The notes: generated from the sequence alone by a model not told the origin. Shown: positions 42,540 through 53,238, counted from the stretch's first letter. The stretch is 64,000 nt of DNA from Lachnospiraceae bacterium (GCA_024699325.1 JAILPS010000024.1:1-64000), one strand, 5' to 3'. A program made the numbers and translations.

Positions 42540-44786
42540 TTACTTTACCATATAGGACATCGCTTCAACTGTGACGCCGTCAACTGTCTTTGCGCTGTCG
42601 CTATAATTTACATAAACCTTAGTGCCATTATCATATCCGACAACTGTTACGCCGTTGTCATTCATATCATGAGATACTATGTATGAACCCTCGGTTTTCT
42701 CACAGATTGCGCCAAGCTCCTGTGCGTATGAGATGATCTCATCGCGGTAGATATCGTACTGTGAACTGTAAATGTCTGACGAATTAGTGTATATGAGATC
42801 TGAAGAGCTTGCCTTCGTTATGTAGAATGAAGGGAAGGTTCCTGTCTCGACCATCTTTAAGAAGAACTCCTGCTTGTTAGCCTCAAAGTTAACGTACTCT
42901 GAGTAAACAGGGATCACACCGTGAAGCACCATTGAGAGGAACGGCACGCTTGCATCCTCAACAATATAGCTTGAAGTGTATAATGGCATATCCACGAATG
43001 CCTTCGTGTCGTGCCACAGATATGCGAATGGCTGCTCGAGAACCAGACTCATGTCGGCGTATGCCTTGTCAAGAGTTGCCTCATATGTGCCTGCACAGTC
43101 ATATCTGTTATAGGTGTTGCCACCGAAATTGTAAGCGAAAATGTTGTTTGAAATACCTGCAACACAAAGACCTGTAACGCTCTTCTTCTTCATCTGTGAA
43201 ATAAGCTTTGTCAGGTTTGCGTATGTCTTAGCAGGAGCCAGATACATAAACTCATCGTAAACATCCTTGTATGTGCTTATCTTGTATCTTCTCTTGTTAA
43301 CCTGATTGATTACGTTAAATGAAGCTGTAGCCTCGTCAGGGTTAAGTGTGAGCGCATCGTCGTAGAGATACAGCTCGTTGCCTGCAGATGCCATAAATTC
43401 CATGAGCTTCTTTACAGATGACTTAGAGCCGATATCGCCCTCAACATCGAAGCTTGTGATAGGAAGATTGTAGATACCGCCGTCCTGCCAGCCCTTGTAG
43501 ATGCTGAAGATGTTTGAGACGCCGCTTGAATTTAAGTCTGTGCAGATCTCCTTGACATCGTCAACTGTTGTCATCGTAACGCCTGTTGTTCCAACCAGCC
43601 AGCTCTCTCTGTCTGTTCCGAGGAAGTCCACTCTTGTGTTGTAAGAGGTATCCCCGACAACTAACTCACCGTTCTCGATCAGATAGTCTCTGTAGGCGCC
43701 TGCCATACCTGCGTAGTTGGCCTCGTCCCCTGAGAGGAACAGATATCTCACTCTTAAATCTGAGTGGCTTCTGTCTGACTCTGTGAGGTGAAGTGAACCT
43801 GATGTCGAGTTGTTACTTGTAGGCTGTGTATATAACTTTCTCTCGATGAACTTGGCATATGCTCTGTTGTAGTCTACGCTGACTCCATTTGGATGAGCCT
43901 CGATTGTGGCTCTCATGGCGCCATCCTCAACCACTGCCAGGTATGCTATCTCGTCATCTGTGTGAGCTATACCAAACACAGGAGCTAATACCTTCTCGTT
44001 CTCTGTTACCATGTCGTATCTGTCCCACAGAAGGCTCACAACCTGAGAGTCCTTGAAACCTATGTCTGTGCCGTAGATCATGGATGAGAAGCCTGTGGCA
44101 AATCTGCCTTCCTTGTTGTCGAGGTAGATTAAAGCTCCGTTTCCGTCAGGGATGAACAGATATCCCTCGTTGGTGTCTAAGTAAGAGTTACCCATGTATG
44201 GATAAATACTTATCGTACCAATCATGTATTTCTCGTTGTCCTCAACGATTGACTCATCACTTACGTGAGCGACAAGTCCATTCTCCTCAAGGGCAACCTC
44301 AAGTGTCATGCCGAACTGGTATTTCGTCCAGTAGACATCAGCCTTAAAACCGTTGTCTGAATACTGTATCTTCTTGGTTACGGCATCATTCACAAGGTCT
44401 GCCTGCTTATTGTCGTTGCTACCGTTAATGTAGGTGAGCACCAGAGCTGACTGCATGGCACCAAACCATGTCTTGTTTGATTTGCCATCGTCATAAGATA
44501 TTGCCGACTGCATAACTGCGCCTGTCTCCACGTTCTCAACGACAACCGCCAGGTCAGCCTCTCTCATGTATAATTTGTACTGCGAATTCTGTGCGACTAA
44601 ATTGTAGTCCTCGCCGTATGTTCCTGACAGCTTGCACGATGCGTAGTACGTATCGTTTAAGATGTAATCTGCCTCATTGACATTAACAAGCGGAACGCTT
44701 CCGCCACATCCGGAGAACAGTGCCGTGGCACCCACGCACGCCGCCAGAAATGCAGTTCTTATATTACGAAGTGTTTTAGTTGCCAA
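42540..44786 (-). CDS. DUF5696-type lipoprotein
   Basis: 748-aa exported lipoprotein (TALFSGCGGS lipobox) of a family often seen beside sugar ABC genes of Lachnospiraceae and relatives. I recall it as DUF5696; its reaction is unknown. The N-terminal half is beta-rich and contains YLFIPDGNGALIYLDNKEG; the rest has a TIM-barrel look (AGAYRDYLIENGEL; SIYKGWQDGGIYNLPITSFDVEGDIG), so a glycosidase-like fold is possible. The start is TTG at 44786 with GAGGTGGTG before it, which gives a proper signal peptide (MATKTLRNIRTAFLAACVG). No ATG fits. It overlaps the Yip1 gene by 11 nt. Confidence 0.85.
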   Translation of the reverse strand: MATKTLRNIRTAFLAACVGATALFSGCGGSVPLVNVNEADYILNDTYYASCKLSGTYGEDYNLVAQNSQYKLYMREADLAVVVENVETGAVMQSAISYDDGKSNKTWFGAMQSALVLTYINGSNDNKQADLVNDAVTKKIQYSDNGFKADVYWTKYQFGMTLEVALEENGLVAHVSDESIVEDNEKYMIGTISIYPYMGNSYLDTNEGYLFIPDGNGALIYLDNKEGRFATGFSSMIYGTDIGFKDSQVVSLLWDRYDMVTENEKVLAPVFGIAHTDDEIAYLAVVEDGAMRATIEAHPNGVSVDYNRAYAKFIERKLYTQPTSNNSTSGSLHLTESDRSHSDLRVRYLFLSGDEANYAGMAGAYRDYLIENGELVVGDTSYNTRVDFLGTDRESWLVGTTGVTMTTVDDVKEICTDLNSSGVSNIFSIYKGWQDGGIYNLPITSFDVEGDIGSKSSVKKLMEFMASAGNELYLYDDALTLNPDEATASFNVINQVNKRRYKISTYKDVYDEFMYLAPAKTYANLTKLISQMKKKSVTGLCVAGISNNIFAYNFGGNTYNRYDCAGTYEATLDKAYADMSLVLEQPFAYLWHDTKAFVDMPLYTSSYIVEDASVPFLSMVLHGVIPVYSEYVNFEANKQEFFLKMVETGTFPSFYITKASSSDLIYTNSSDIYSSQYDIYRDEIISYAQELGAICEKTEGSYIVSHDMNDNGVTVVGYDNGTKVYVNYSDSAKTVDGVTVEAMSYMVK

Positions 44787-46833
44787 GTTTGTACACCACC
44801 TCTCCAAACAGCGATGCGATAAAGTCGAATACCTGTGACCACAGTACATAGATGATAAATGCCAGCAGACATGCTATCAGGATTGTGAAAATGGTCAGTC
44901 CGATAATCTGGAATGTCTTCTTTATCGTGAAATCATTTACTTCCTTAATCGCTATGAAAATAAGGACTGCAATCCAGACTGCCATCGCAAAATATGTAAT
45001 CTGGATGAAGAATACCTCATTATATGTAACCACATGCGACATGAGATAGATAAATGGTATAAGCACAAGGTAAGGACCTACGCCGTAGACGAGCGAGCAG
45101 TAGATTGCCTTTAACTTACCTTCGCCGTCATTGATCGTACACATGAGGTAGTTACATCCAACAACCAGGATGAGGACCACCAGAACCGTACCTATATCAG
45201 ATAAGATATCGTACTGTCCCTCGCGCACTGTCTTCATGAGGAAACCACAGAAGTATTTGTTGATAATGTAGAACACTGTGAATATCGCAAGATAAATATT
45301 TGCACTTAAGAGCGATACAGCGTTCTGAGCCTTAATCATGTAGCTTCCGTCGATAGGGTGCTTCATGAAGTATGGCAAGAACTTAAGCTCTCTTATCAGC
45401 TTCTTCTTGTTGATCATCTTGTTAACGGCTCTGAAGTCGTTGAAGATTCTCTTCTTCTTGTCAATGTAGAATAATGTCTTATAAACTACAAAAATAATGA
45501 TGAGCGCGATGATGATCTTGGCGAGATTGTTCTGCAGCCAGTCATTTCTGATCTCCCAGAATGCATCTGAGTAACCATCCATATCCTTGGCAAGCTTAGC
45601 ATACTCTAAGGCTCCCTCGTAGTCGCCCTCCTTGTAAAGAGCTCTGCCCATGGCCATGTTTGCATAGTCAAACAGGTTGTTCATTCGAAGAACCTGTGAG
45701 AGCGGCTCCTTGCTCTCCTCATAACGACCCTTGGAGAAGAGGTAGAGTGCCTCGTGCAGATAGTCCGTAAACTCTGTAGGCTCGTAGATCTGGATCTGCG
45801 CCTTATCTGAGTCAAGAACGTAAATCTTGTCATCCTTGCCGACCTGAATGGCCTCAACCTTGGTTGAGAGACCAATTCTCTGCTGTCCGTCGTCGCTTCC
45901 GCCGAATACGAAGAGCAGCTCGCCGTCATTGTTATATTCGTAAATGTAGCCCATCTGGGATACAACGAAGGCATTGTCGTGATTACCTACTGCAACCGCT
46001 GCGGGAACGCTGTCTGCAGCGTCCGTCTCGATCATGTTTACGCCGGCGATGTTGAGACGCTTAAGCGTATCACTGTTCTCACCTCTCGTAACCGTGTAGA
46101 TAATACCCTTGTCATCGATTGCCATGTTGTCAGGCGTTGCAGGGATATTACCTATCATCTTGGCACGCTGTGCATCTGTGAGGATTGATCTCCAGATGAT
46201 GTTCCACAGGCTTGCGTTGGTGGCGTTGGTACCAAAATATCCGAGGAATGTTCCGCCTTCCACAGGTGATATCTGAACGATACCGTTTGTGTTGGACTCG
46301 CAGATTACGTACATGGTTCCTGTCTCGTTGACAACAACCTTAAGAGGAAGGAAGTCCTGTGTCTCGCCGTACATAGCCTCTGTTGGACGTCCGTAGCTGT
46401 TTGTCAGATTACCCTCTGCGTCGAATACGAAGATCTTCTTCGCATCTCTGTCAGCTACATAGCATGTTCCGTCAGATGTGACATATATACCTCTTGGAGT
46501 CTTAAGAGTTCCCTCTCCGAATGTCATGACCAGGTTGCCCTCAGCGTCAGCCTTGATTACTCTCTTGGCGCCGCTGTCGAGGATGTACATGGACCCGTCA
46601 TCCATGAGCGTGAAGTCTGTCGGCTGTGTGAGCGACTCATCGCCAATCTTGGTCAGAGTCTTGTATGGCAGGTAAGCTGTCTGTGTCTCAGTTACGTTGC
46701 CATAGCCGTCCATCGTATAGGTTTTGTATGGTGCATCCGCTATCGTGGTCTCGGTCTGTCCAATAGTCACAACCAAAACAAGAAGTGCGAGAAGCCCACA
46801 TAATATAGTTTTTAAAATCTTCTTTGTTTTCAT
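44776..46833 (-). CDS. NHL-repeat / TPR / Yip1 membrane protein
   Basis: 685-aa protein of mixed design. A signal or anchor helix (about 5-28) is followed by an extracytoplasmic beta-propeller of NHL-type repeats (about 55-370: QPTDFTLMDDGSMYILDSGAKRVIKADAEGN, TPRGIYVTSDGTCYVADRDAKKI in pieces). A short TPR-like helical part (about 375-430, with ALYKEGDYEGALEYAKLAK) and a membrane helix come next. The C-terminal Yip1-like region (about 475-685) adds four to five helices. Yip1 proteins act in vesicle traffic in eukaryotes; here the role is unknown. It links the two permease pairs of the locus and is co-translated with the DUF5696 gene. The start at 46833 has AAAGGGAA 7 nt upstream. Confidence 0.85.
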   Translation of the reverse strand: MKTKKILKTILCGLLALLVLVVTIGQTETTIADAPYKTYTMDGYGNVTETQTAYLPYKTLTKIGDESLTQPTDFTLMDDGSMYILDSGAKRVIKADAEGNLVMTFGEGTLKTPRGIYVTSDGTCYVADRDAKKIFVFDAEGNLTNSYGRPTEAMYGETQDFLPLKVVVNETGTMYVICESNTNGIVQISPVEGGTFLGYFGTNATNASLWNIIWRSILTDAQRAKMIGNIPATPDNMAIDDKGIIYTVTRGENSDTLKRLNIAGVNMIETDAADSVPAAVAVGNHDNAFVVSQMGYIYEYNNDGELLFVFGGSDDGQQRIGLSTKVEAIQVGKDDKIYVLDSDKAQIQIYEPTEFTDYLHEALYLFSKGRYEESKEPLSQVLRMNNLFDYANMAMGRALYKEGDYEGALEYAKLAKDMDGYSDAFWEIRNDWLQNNLAKIIIALIIIFVVYKTLFYIDKKKRIFNDFRAVNKMINKKKLIRELKFLPYFMKHPIDGSYMIKAQNAVSLLSANIYLAIFTVFYIINKYFCGFLMKTVREGQYDILSDIGTVLVVLILVVGCNYLMCTINDGEGKLKAIYCSLVYGVGPYLVLIPFIYLMSHVVTYNEVFFIQITYFAMAVWIAVLIFIAIKEVNDFTIKKTFQIIGLTIFTILIACLLAFIIYVLWSQVFDFIASLFGEVVYKLGN

Positions 46834-46873
46834 ATTCATTTCCCTTTGGAATATAACATACTTCGAAGCTACA

Positions 46874-47752
46874 CTACTTGATACCTGAGTGAGCCATGGT
46901 ATTCATAACGTTCTTCTGAAGAAGACAGAAGAGTATCAGGTTTGGCAGGAACAGAATGAGGGAAGCCGCAGCTGCGATACCCTGACCTGCTACCGTGTTG
47001 GTTGTGGACGTCGATGTCAATGTGTTCATGTAGAACGCCAAAGACTTAAGTCCATCATCGTTAATGTAATAGTTTGAAGCCTCCAGGTTTGTCCATACCT
47101 GCTGGAACACAAGTATCGCTGCTGTCGCGATGGCCGGCTTGATAAGTGGCAGGATGACTTTAAGGTAAACCGTGAAGTCTCCGGCACCGTCCACATATGC
47201 GGCCTCGATAAGTGAGTCCGGAACCTGATCGACGAACTGTTTAACAAGGAACAGCGCCACAGGAAGTGGTATGAGCGGAAGTATCTGCGCCCAGTAGCTG
47301 TCGATGATGCCGATCTTGTTGACGATAAGATATCTCGGGATCATAACCGCTACGGCTACGAACATGATCGCGATCTCATTGATCTTAAGGAGAACATTGC
47401 GCCCCTTATACTTAAGCTTGGACAGTGAGAACGCCGCCATGGTTGTGAAAGCCAGCGAAAAAGCCATAACCGCAATCGTGATTAAGATACTGTTAAACAC
47501 GTATTTGCTGAGTGGTATTCCAGCATTTCTTGAAGCCTTGAGTAACTTGGAGAAGTTGTCAAGTGTGGGATGCACTGTGATGAACTTCGGCGGGAAGGCG
47601 AAGAGCTCTTCCATAGGCTTAAATGCGTGGAAAAATATAAAAACTATCGGAAGGCCCGTGATAAGTGCGAGCGGCACAACGAAGATATATAGCTTAAGCT
47701 GTCCCTTCTCGAACCTGTCAGGGTTAATTCTGTGACCCTTATATGATGCCAT
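46874..47752 (-). CDS. ABC sugar permease, MalG type (first pair)
   Basis: 292-aa membrane permease with six helices and the EAA loop EAAYVDGAGDFTVYLKVILPLIKP. It works with the MalF-type protein encoded just before it and with the large binding protein at 48701. Start ATG with AAGGAGGAAAC upstream. It belongs to the carbohydrate uptake transporter 1 family; as no ATPase is encoded nearby, a shared one is expected. Confidence 0.94.
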   Translation of the reverse strand: MASYKGHRINPDRFEKGQLKLYIFVVPLALITGLPIVFIFFHAFKPMEELFAFPPKFITVHPTLDNFSKLLKASRNAGIPLSKYVFNSILITIAVMAFSLAFTTMAAFSLSKLKYKGRNVLLKINEIAIMFVAVAVMIPRYLIVNKIGIIDSYWAQILPLIPLPVALFLVKQFVDQVPDSLIEAAYVDGAGDFTVYLKVILPLIKPAIATAAILVFQQVWTNLEASNYYINDDGLKSLAFYMNTLTSTSTTNTVAGQGIAAAASLILFLPNLILFCLLQKNVMNTMAHSGIK

Positions 47753-47773
47753 TTTGTTTCCTCCTTACTTATA

Positions 47774-48697
47774 TCAGTCCTTCTCTGTGAACAGCTTCTT
47801 GCTGACAGAAGAGAAGATCTGAACGATGAGAAGAAGCACAACTGATACTGCTGCTGCGTAGCCCATCTCGTATCTAATGAAACCGTAATCCTCGATGTGG
47901 TTTACTATCAACTGGGCCGCATAACCCGGAGTAGGGTTACCTGCGAGCAGTGTTGATATCTGACCATTCTGGAATGCTCCGACGATCTGCATAACCGCTG
48001 CGAAGAGCATCTGAGGCTTCATCGAAGGGATGGTAACGTAGATCATTTCCTGGAAACGGTTCTTAACGCCGTCAATCGCAGCCGCCTCATACAGTGACTC
48101 GTCAATGTTTAAGATACCTGCAAGGATGGCTAAGAAGCCGACACCCATGCTTGACCAGAGTCCGATGATGATTACGATTGGAAGAAGGTACTGGGCATTG
48201 GAGAGCCAGATGATTGGCTCATCGATTGCTCCGATGTTCATAAGCCAGCTGTTGATGTAACCTGTCTGGTCACCTGTGAACATGATCTTCCACAGAACTG
48301 ACATCGCAACACCTGTTGTCATACTCGGCGAGTAGAGGATAAGTGCGAAGATGGTTCTTGGTCCCTTGGTCATGTTTGCAAGCGCCCACGCGAGCAGGAA
48401 TGCAAGAACATAGCCGCCGACTCCGACGATAAGTGCATATTTAACTGTGTTTGGAAGGACGAACTGCATGAACGTCTCATCCGCCGTTATAAGATTAATG
48501 TAGTTTAGTAATCCTATGAACTTGGGCGCTTCAATCGTGTTAAAGTTTGTGAATGACAGCCCAACTGCAATGATTACAGGCATCAATATGAAGATACAGA
48601 AGAGCAATCCATACGGTGCCACGAACAGGTAACCGTTTTTGTTGAATAAGCTCTTTCTTCCTGTCTTGCTGCCTCTCTTTTTGTTTTCAGTCTGCAT
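47774..48697 (-). CDS. ABC sugar permease, MalF type (first pair)
   Basis: 307-aa permease with [26 protein letters not shown] (in pieces) at its start and the EAA loop [24 protein letters not shown]. It is transcribed four bases after the binding-protein gene (48701 stop; 48697 start), so the two are coupled. Start ATG with GGGGAGA upstream. Confidence 0.94.
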   Translation of the reverse strand: MQTENKKRGSKTGRKSLFNKNGYLFVAPYGLLFCIFILMPVIIAVGLSFTNFNTIEAPKFIGLLNYINLITADETFMQFVLPNTVKYALIVGVGGYVLAFLLAWALANMTKGPRTIFALILYSPSMTTGVAMSVLWKIMFTGDQTGYINSWLMNIGAIDEPIIWLSNAQYLLPIVIIIGLWSSMGVGFLAILAGILNIDESLYEAAAIDGVKNRFQEMIYVTIPSMKPQMLFAAVMQIVGAFQNGQISTLLAGNPTPGYAAQLIVNHIEDYGFIRYEMGYAAAVSVVLLLIVQIFSSVSKKLFTEKD

Positions 48698-48700
48698 ATC

Positions 48701-51679
48701 TTATCTCCCCAGGATTTTGCGAACCTGCTCAACATCAGGCACCACATATTCCTGTAAAATATTGCCATCGGAATCCATGTATTCGAATTCCTTAAGTTTC
48801 TTAACCGTCTCTCGGTTTACAACCTTCACAAGCTCATCAATTCTTGATCTCAAGTTGTCACCATTTACAACCACATCGTTAAATGCGTTGCTTAACTCTC
48901 GCTCCATCATGTAGGAACCGAGAAGTCTTGGCGCCTCAAGAATGTATGTTGCCTGCTCCATGATTGTCTCCTTATCTGCTGTAGGATAAGGAAGCTTAGC
49001 AAATGCTTCGAGGTTTGCTGTAGGCCAGATATATTCATCACCGTACATGATCTGGAGCATCTGTCCAAACTCAGCCTGGACATCTGTGCTTGACCACCAG
49101 TCCATGAACTCCCATGCCTGCTGCTCTCTCTCGTCTGTCGACTTAAACATTACTGTACTCTCAGCACCGCCTGACATGTATCTTAAGATCTCGCCTGTCT
49201 CCTCGTCCTCAACACCAGGTACCAAAGCGATGTCCCATGAGTTTGCGATCTCAGGAGCCGCATTTAATATAAGGTTGTATGAGTTGAAGTCCGCGATACC
49301 TATGCACAGGTCACCGTTTCTGAAGTGCTGATAGAAGTTAGGAACATCCACCGGCAGGTTGTAGAGTGTGAATAACTCTGTGAGCTCTGTGAAGCCTGCA
49401 ACTGCCGCCTCGTCATCGATCACAATGTCGAGTGCTGTGTCTCCGTAGAGTGCACCGCCATACTGGAAGATGATAGGTGTTGTTCCGTGGAAGTTTCTCA
49501 TCGCGAGCATCGCTGCCGTTGGATAGTAAACATTTAATCCTCTTGACTGAATGTCAGGTAAGAGTGCGATAAGCTCTTCGATTGTGTTTGGAACCTCCAG
49601 TCCCATCTTCTCCATAACGTCCGTTCTGTAGAACATAACGTAGAAGTTCATGGTCTCAGGAAGTGATATGAGCTGGTCTCCGATCACCGAAGGAACCAGA
49701 AGACCTTCTGAATATCTTCCAAATACTTCCTGATAGTTGTCAAACTTGGTGAGGTCTACCAAAGCTCCTCTGATACCAAGCTCGAACGGGATGGAGTAGT
49801 TGATACCTGTGGCGATGTCAGGGGTGTCACCTGAAGCATTTGACAGAACCAGCTTGTTTGCGTCCGTCATGATACTTAAGTCGACCTCGATGCCCGTCTG
49901 AGGTGTGAACTGCTCATCGATCATCTTCTGCATAATCTCTACATACTGTCTTGGTCTGTTAACCCAAACCTGAACATGTGACTCATCAGCGTTAGATGCT
50001 GAGTAAGACTGTCCGAAGAAGGAGTAGAAGAAACGCTTGATGGAGAGCCAGATGCTCTGGAAAATGTTCATTCCCTTAGGGAGCTTCGCGCTGTCCTGAT
50101 AGATGTAAATTCTGTCAATCGCCAGATTGTTCTTGGTTATAAGATCCACGAAGTTTGCGATCTGAGTGTTGATTGAGTTCACGCTTGTTGAGAGCTCTCC
50201 AACTCTGTAAACCAGCTCGTCAGGCTCCTCGGCGAGAGTGTCTAACTGCTTGGCTGCAATTATCAGATATGCAAATGCTGCAATCTCCTCGGGATCATCA
50301 GTTCCCGCGTATACGCAGGCCTGATTGGCAATGTCATAAAGCTGTGTAACCCAGCCCTCAAGTCTGTCCTTAACGTCCGGGATGTAGTTGGTGAGCTTCA
50401 TGTCACGGTAGCGGTCCTTGTTGGTTCCGGCTACCTTCGTAACCTCAAGTGAGAGGTCGTTAATGCCGTTCATTATTGAGTCGACCTGCTCGAGGGCATA
50501 TCTTAAATACTCCTCAGTAATCTGCATTGAGATTGTGTGGGTACCTGCCTCGAGGTAAACACTTAACTTGTTTCCGTCGTCGTCCTTAAGTGTCCTGGTC
50601 TTGTAGTTTGCGGTGTAGTCCATCGCGTAATTCTTAAATGCGGTGTTTGGTATCTCGCCGTCTATGTAGTAGTTTACGAATACAGGGAAGCCGTTCTTCT
50701 CGGACTGTCTGTAGTTCATTCCTATGTTATAGTAGCCGGCTGTTGTCACCTCAAACTGGTATGTGATCATCTGTCCTGCGGTGTCGAAGGAGTCCTGATC
50801 CACAGTGTTTAAAACTGTTGTGGAAGATGTGACCGGATACAGGTTTGAGTCGTATTCGCACGCTGCGTGGATGGATGAGTCGTTTCTCTCGTAGAAGTCC
50901 TCGCCCTGGATGGTTATGAGCGCGTTACCTGTTGCCGCCTCGCCCTTCGTGTACTCAGCAAGCACTTCAGGAGCCTCAAGTGTGATATCGCCCAAGAGGA
51001 AGGTTCCCTCGTTGACTGTCACCTGAATCTCGTGAGTTCCGGCGCTAAGCTCAACTGTGAGCGGATCGTTGTAGCGGTAGCTGGCATCCATAAGTTCCTT
51101 ATGTTCCCAGCTCATATCCTTGTCAGGAAGTGAGACGATTTCGTTGCCGTAGCGGTCCTTGCTCGTCTCCCCGTTTGATACCCAGGTGGTCTCAAATATA
51201 AGGTTTCTGGCCTCGTAGAATGGATACTCCCCGTCAATCATAACCGCCATCTCAATAGGAAGGATGGAGTCATCATATGAGAGATAGTCAAATCCAATCT
51301 CGTATCTGGCTGTCTGTGAGACGTTGACCGTGTAGGTTATCACATCTCCAACCTTAAGGTTTGCAACTGTGGCGCCGTAATCTGCATCGCTCTGGCTGTT
51401 AACCCCTGAGGCTGCAATCGCATCTGCGACGCTAACCTTCACATCAGCGCCCGTGTAAACCGGCGCCGTGTAGGTTGCAGAGACCGCTGTGTAGTTGGTG
51501 GCCAGTCGCTCAACTGTGTCCCCTGATGCAAATGATGTGCTTGTTATAACCTCTGCGCTGCCATCTCCATCAGCCTGTACATATGCCGGAGCTCCTACGC
51601 TTACGGCTACAGCCGCTGCAAGCATGCCGGACATTATTCTTTTCCACACTTTTTTATTGGTACCATTCATACGCTTCAT
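48701..51679 (-). CDS. Fusion: beta-sandwich domains + ABC solute-binding domain
   Basis: 992-aa secreted protein, twice the size of an ordinary solute-binding protein. The signal peptide appears to end at AYVQA (about 36) with no lipobox Cys. Two related beta-sandwich domains follow (about 50-240 and 250-395), each with a GDVITYTVNV/GQMITYQFEV start, a Y.IG.(D/N)Y core, an IDGE loop and an ETTAG-like end (AGTHEIQ, AGTHTIS); they resemble carbohydrate-binding modules. A helical region (about 395-540), an aromatic basic stretch (IKRFFYSFFG, about 547-556) and a solute-binding domain (about 565-960: QTGIEVDLSIMTDANKL, FYVMFYRTDVMEKMGLEVP) complete it. The next two genes are its permeases. Confidence 0.88.
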   Translation of the reverse strand: MKRMNGTNKKVWKRIMSGMLAAAVAVSVGAPAYVQADGDGSAEVITSTSFASGDTVERLATNYTAVSATYTAPVYTGADVKVSVADAIAASGVNSQSDADYGATVANLKVGDVITYTVNVSQTARYEIGFDYLSYDDSILPIEMAVMIDGEYPFYEARNLIFETTWVSNGETSKDRYGNEIVSLPDKDMSWEHKELMDASYRYNDPLTVELSAGTHEIQVTVNEGTFLLGDITLEAPEVLAEYTKGEAATGNALITIQGEDFYERNDSSIHAACEYDSNLYPVTSSTTVLNTVDQDSFDTAGQMITYQFEVTTAGYYNIGMNYRQSEKNGFPVFVNYYIDGEIPNTAFKNYAMDYTANYKTRTLKDDDGNKLSVYLEAGTHTISMQITEEYLRYALEQVDSIMNGINDLSLEVTKVAGTNKDRYRDMKLTNYIPDVKDRLEGWVTQLYDIANQACVYAGTDDPEEIAAFAYLIIAAKQLDTLAEEPDELVYRVGELSTSVNSINTQIANFVDLITKNNLAIDRIYIYQDSAKLPKGMNIFQSIWLSIKRFFYSFFGQSYSASNADESHVQVWVNRPRQYVEIMQKMIDEQFTPQTGIEVDLSIMTDANKLVLSNASGDTPDIATGINYSIPFELGIRGALVDLTKFDNYQEVFGRYSEGLLVPSVIGDQLISLPETMNFYVMFYRTDVMEKMGLEVPNTIEELIALLPDIQSRGLNVYYPTAAMLAMRNFHGTTPIIFQYGGALYGDTALDIVIDDEAAVAGFTELTELFTLYNLPVDVPNFYQHFRNGDLCIGIADFNSYNLILNAAPEIANSWDIALVPGVEDEETGEILRYMSGGAESTVMFKSTDEREQQAWEFMDWWSSTDVQAEFGQMLQIMYGDEYIWPTANLEAFAKLPYPTADKETIMEQATYILEAPRLLGSYMMERELSNAFNDVVVNGDNLRSRIDELVKVVNRETVKKLKEFEYMDSDGNILQEYVVPDVEQVRKILGR

Positions 51680-51698
51680 AAAACAATATCTCCATAGC

Positions 51699-51713
51699 TC
51701 GGATGCTATCCGA
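51699..51713 (-). other. Small hairpin before the fusion binding-protein gene
   Basis: A perfect 6-bp stem (TCGGAT, loop AGC, ATCCGA) lies between the GH51 stop and the ribosome site of the next gene. It could protect or process the GH51-binding-protein transcript. Confidence 0.4.
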
Positions 51714-51735
51714 AATCTAAATTCGTGTTTTTGAC

Positions 51736-53238
51736 TTAGAGTACGATGCTCAGATGAAGAACGCTTGATGCAGGAATTGTGAAGTTGATTCTGTCTCCTG
51801 ATGCGCTCACATCCTTGAACATTCTCTTTGTAACCTTCTCAGGCTCCTCAAATGTGTTGTGTTCATGCATCTCGCCGCCAACAATCTCTCCTGAAACGCT
51901 TAAGATCTTGGCATCTGCGATAAGTCCGTCCACATTGTAAGCCTTATCTGCTGACAGGTTGTTGATTGTGATGTGGAGCCTTCCCTCCTTATCCATGGAT
52001 ACTGACTCCTGAAGAGAAGGAACCATGAATTCGTCCTCAAGACCGATCTTCTCGCTCTCGATGAAACTCTCAACCAACTCGCCGTCCTGGTGGTGCTTGA
52101 ACATATCAAATACATGATATGTAGGTGTCTTAATCATCTTGTCGCCGTCTGTTAAGATAACTGCCTGTAATACATTGACCATCTGTGCAATGTTTGCCAT
52201 CTTAACTCTGTCGCAGTGCTTGTTGAAGATATTTAAGTTAAGTCCTGCAACAAGGGCATCTCTGATGGTGTTCTGCTGATAGAGGAAGCCGGGGTTTGTT
52301 CCAGGCTCACATGTGTACCATGTTCCCCACTCATCGATAATCATGCCAACCTTGTGATGCTTGTCATACTTGTCCATGATGGCTGCGTGGTGATTGATGA
52401 GGTCCTCGATGTAGAGTGTCTTGGAAAGTGTCTTGTACCATACCTTCTCATCGAACTCTGTAGCGCTTCCCTTCTCAATCCAGCCCTCAGGGTGTGTATA
52501 ATAGTGAAGTGATAAGCCGTCCATGAAACCGTGGAGGAATTCAGGCGATCTGAAGCATGTGCTCATAACTCCGTCCGTCCATCCGTAGTCGTCCACGTTG
52601 GCGCCGCAGCAGATCTTGCTGATTGGCTTCTCATGGTTGTAGGTTCTCACATATGTCTGATATCTTCTATAGAGGTTAGCGTAATACTCCGGTGTCATGT
52701 TGCCGCCGCAGCCCCAGTTCTCGTTGCCAACTCCGAAATAATCAACTCTCCATGGATCCTCGTGACCGTTCTTAGCTCTGAGGTCAGCCATGGGCGAAAC
52801 GCCCTCGAAGGTCATATATTCAACCCACTCGCTCATCTCCTGAACTGTTCCGCTTCCCACGTTGCCGTTGATGTATGTCTTACAGCCCAGCTGTCTGCAC
52901 AGCTCCATGAACTCGTGTGTACCGAAGCTGTTGTCCTCTACAACGCCGCCCCAGTGTGTGTTGATCATCTTTTTTCTGGTCTCCTTCGGACCAATTCCAT
53001 CCTTCCAGTGGTATTCATCAGCGAAGCATCCGCCCGGCCATCTGAGTACCGGTATATTAATCTGCTTAAGTGCTTCAACTACGTCACATCTCATTCCGTT
53101 GACGTTTGGAATGTCCTTATTGTCCTCTCCTACGTATATTCCTTCGTAAATGCATCTTCCAAGATGCTCTGAGAAATGTCCCTGCAGCTCCGGGTTGATG
53201 TGTCCAAGCGTATTTTTGGGATTGATGTAAAGTTTCAT
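51736..53238 (-). CDS. abfA: GH51 alpha-L-arabinofuranosidase
   Basis: 500-aa cytoplasmic enzyme that removes terminal arabinofuranose units from arabino-oligosaccharides. The sequence keeps the family landmarks: [13 protein letters not shown], the acid/base E173 in [17 protein letters not shown], and the nucleophile E303 in MIIDEWGTW. It lacks a signal peptide, so its substrates must be imported first, which fits the ABC genes that follow. It is the first gene of the locus, with a promoter and operator-like repeats in 53239-53395 upstream and a divergent regulator beyond. Start ATG at 53238 with AGAGGAGA upstream. Confidence 0.96.
   Translation of the reverse strand: MKLYINPKNTLGHINPELQGHFSEHLGRCIYEGIYVGEDNKDIPNVNGMRCDVVEALKQINIPVLRWPGGCFADEYHWKDGIGPKETRKKMINTHWGGVVEDNSFGTHEFMELCRQLGCKTYINGNVGSGTVQEMSEWVEYMTFEGVSPMADLRAKNGHEDPWRVDYFGVGNENWGCGGNMTPEYYANLYRRYQTYVRTYNHEKPISKICCGANVDDYGWTDGVMSTCFRSPEFLHGFMDGLSLHYYTHPEGWIEKGSATEFDEKVWYKTLSKTLYIEDLINHHAAIMDKYDKHHKVGMIIDEWGTWYTCEPGTNPGFLYQQNTIRDALVAGLNLNIFNKHCDRVKMANIAQMVNVLQAVILTDGDKMIKTPTYHVFDMFKHHQDGELVESFIESEKIGLEDEFMVPSLQESVSMDKEGRLHITINNLSADKAYNVDGLIADAKILSVSGEIVGGEMHEHNTFEEPEKVTKRMFKDVSASGDRINFTIPASSVLHLSIVL

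Noticed and set aside
44787..44849. An ATG-initiated longer form of the DUF5696 protein
   Set aside because: It would overlap the preceding gene further and destroy the signal peptide layout. The TTG at 44786 gives a proper lipoprotein signal and has a strong ribosome site.
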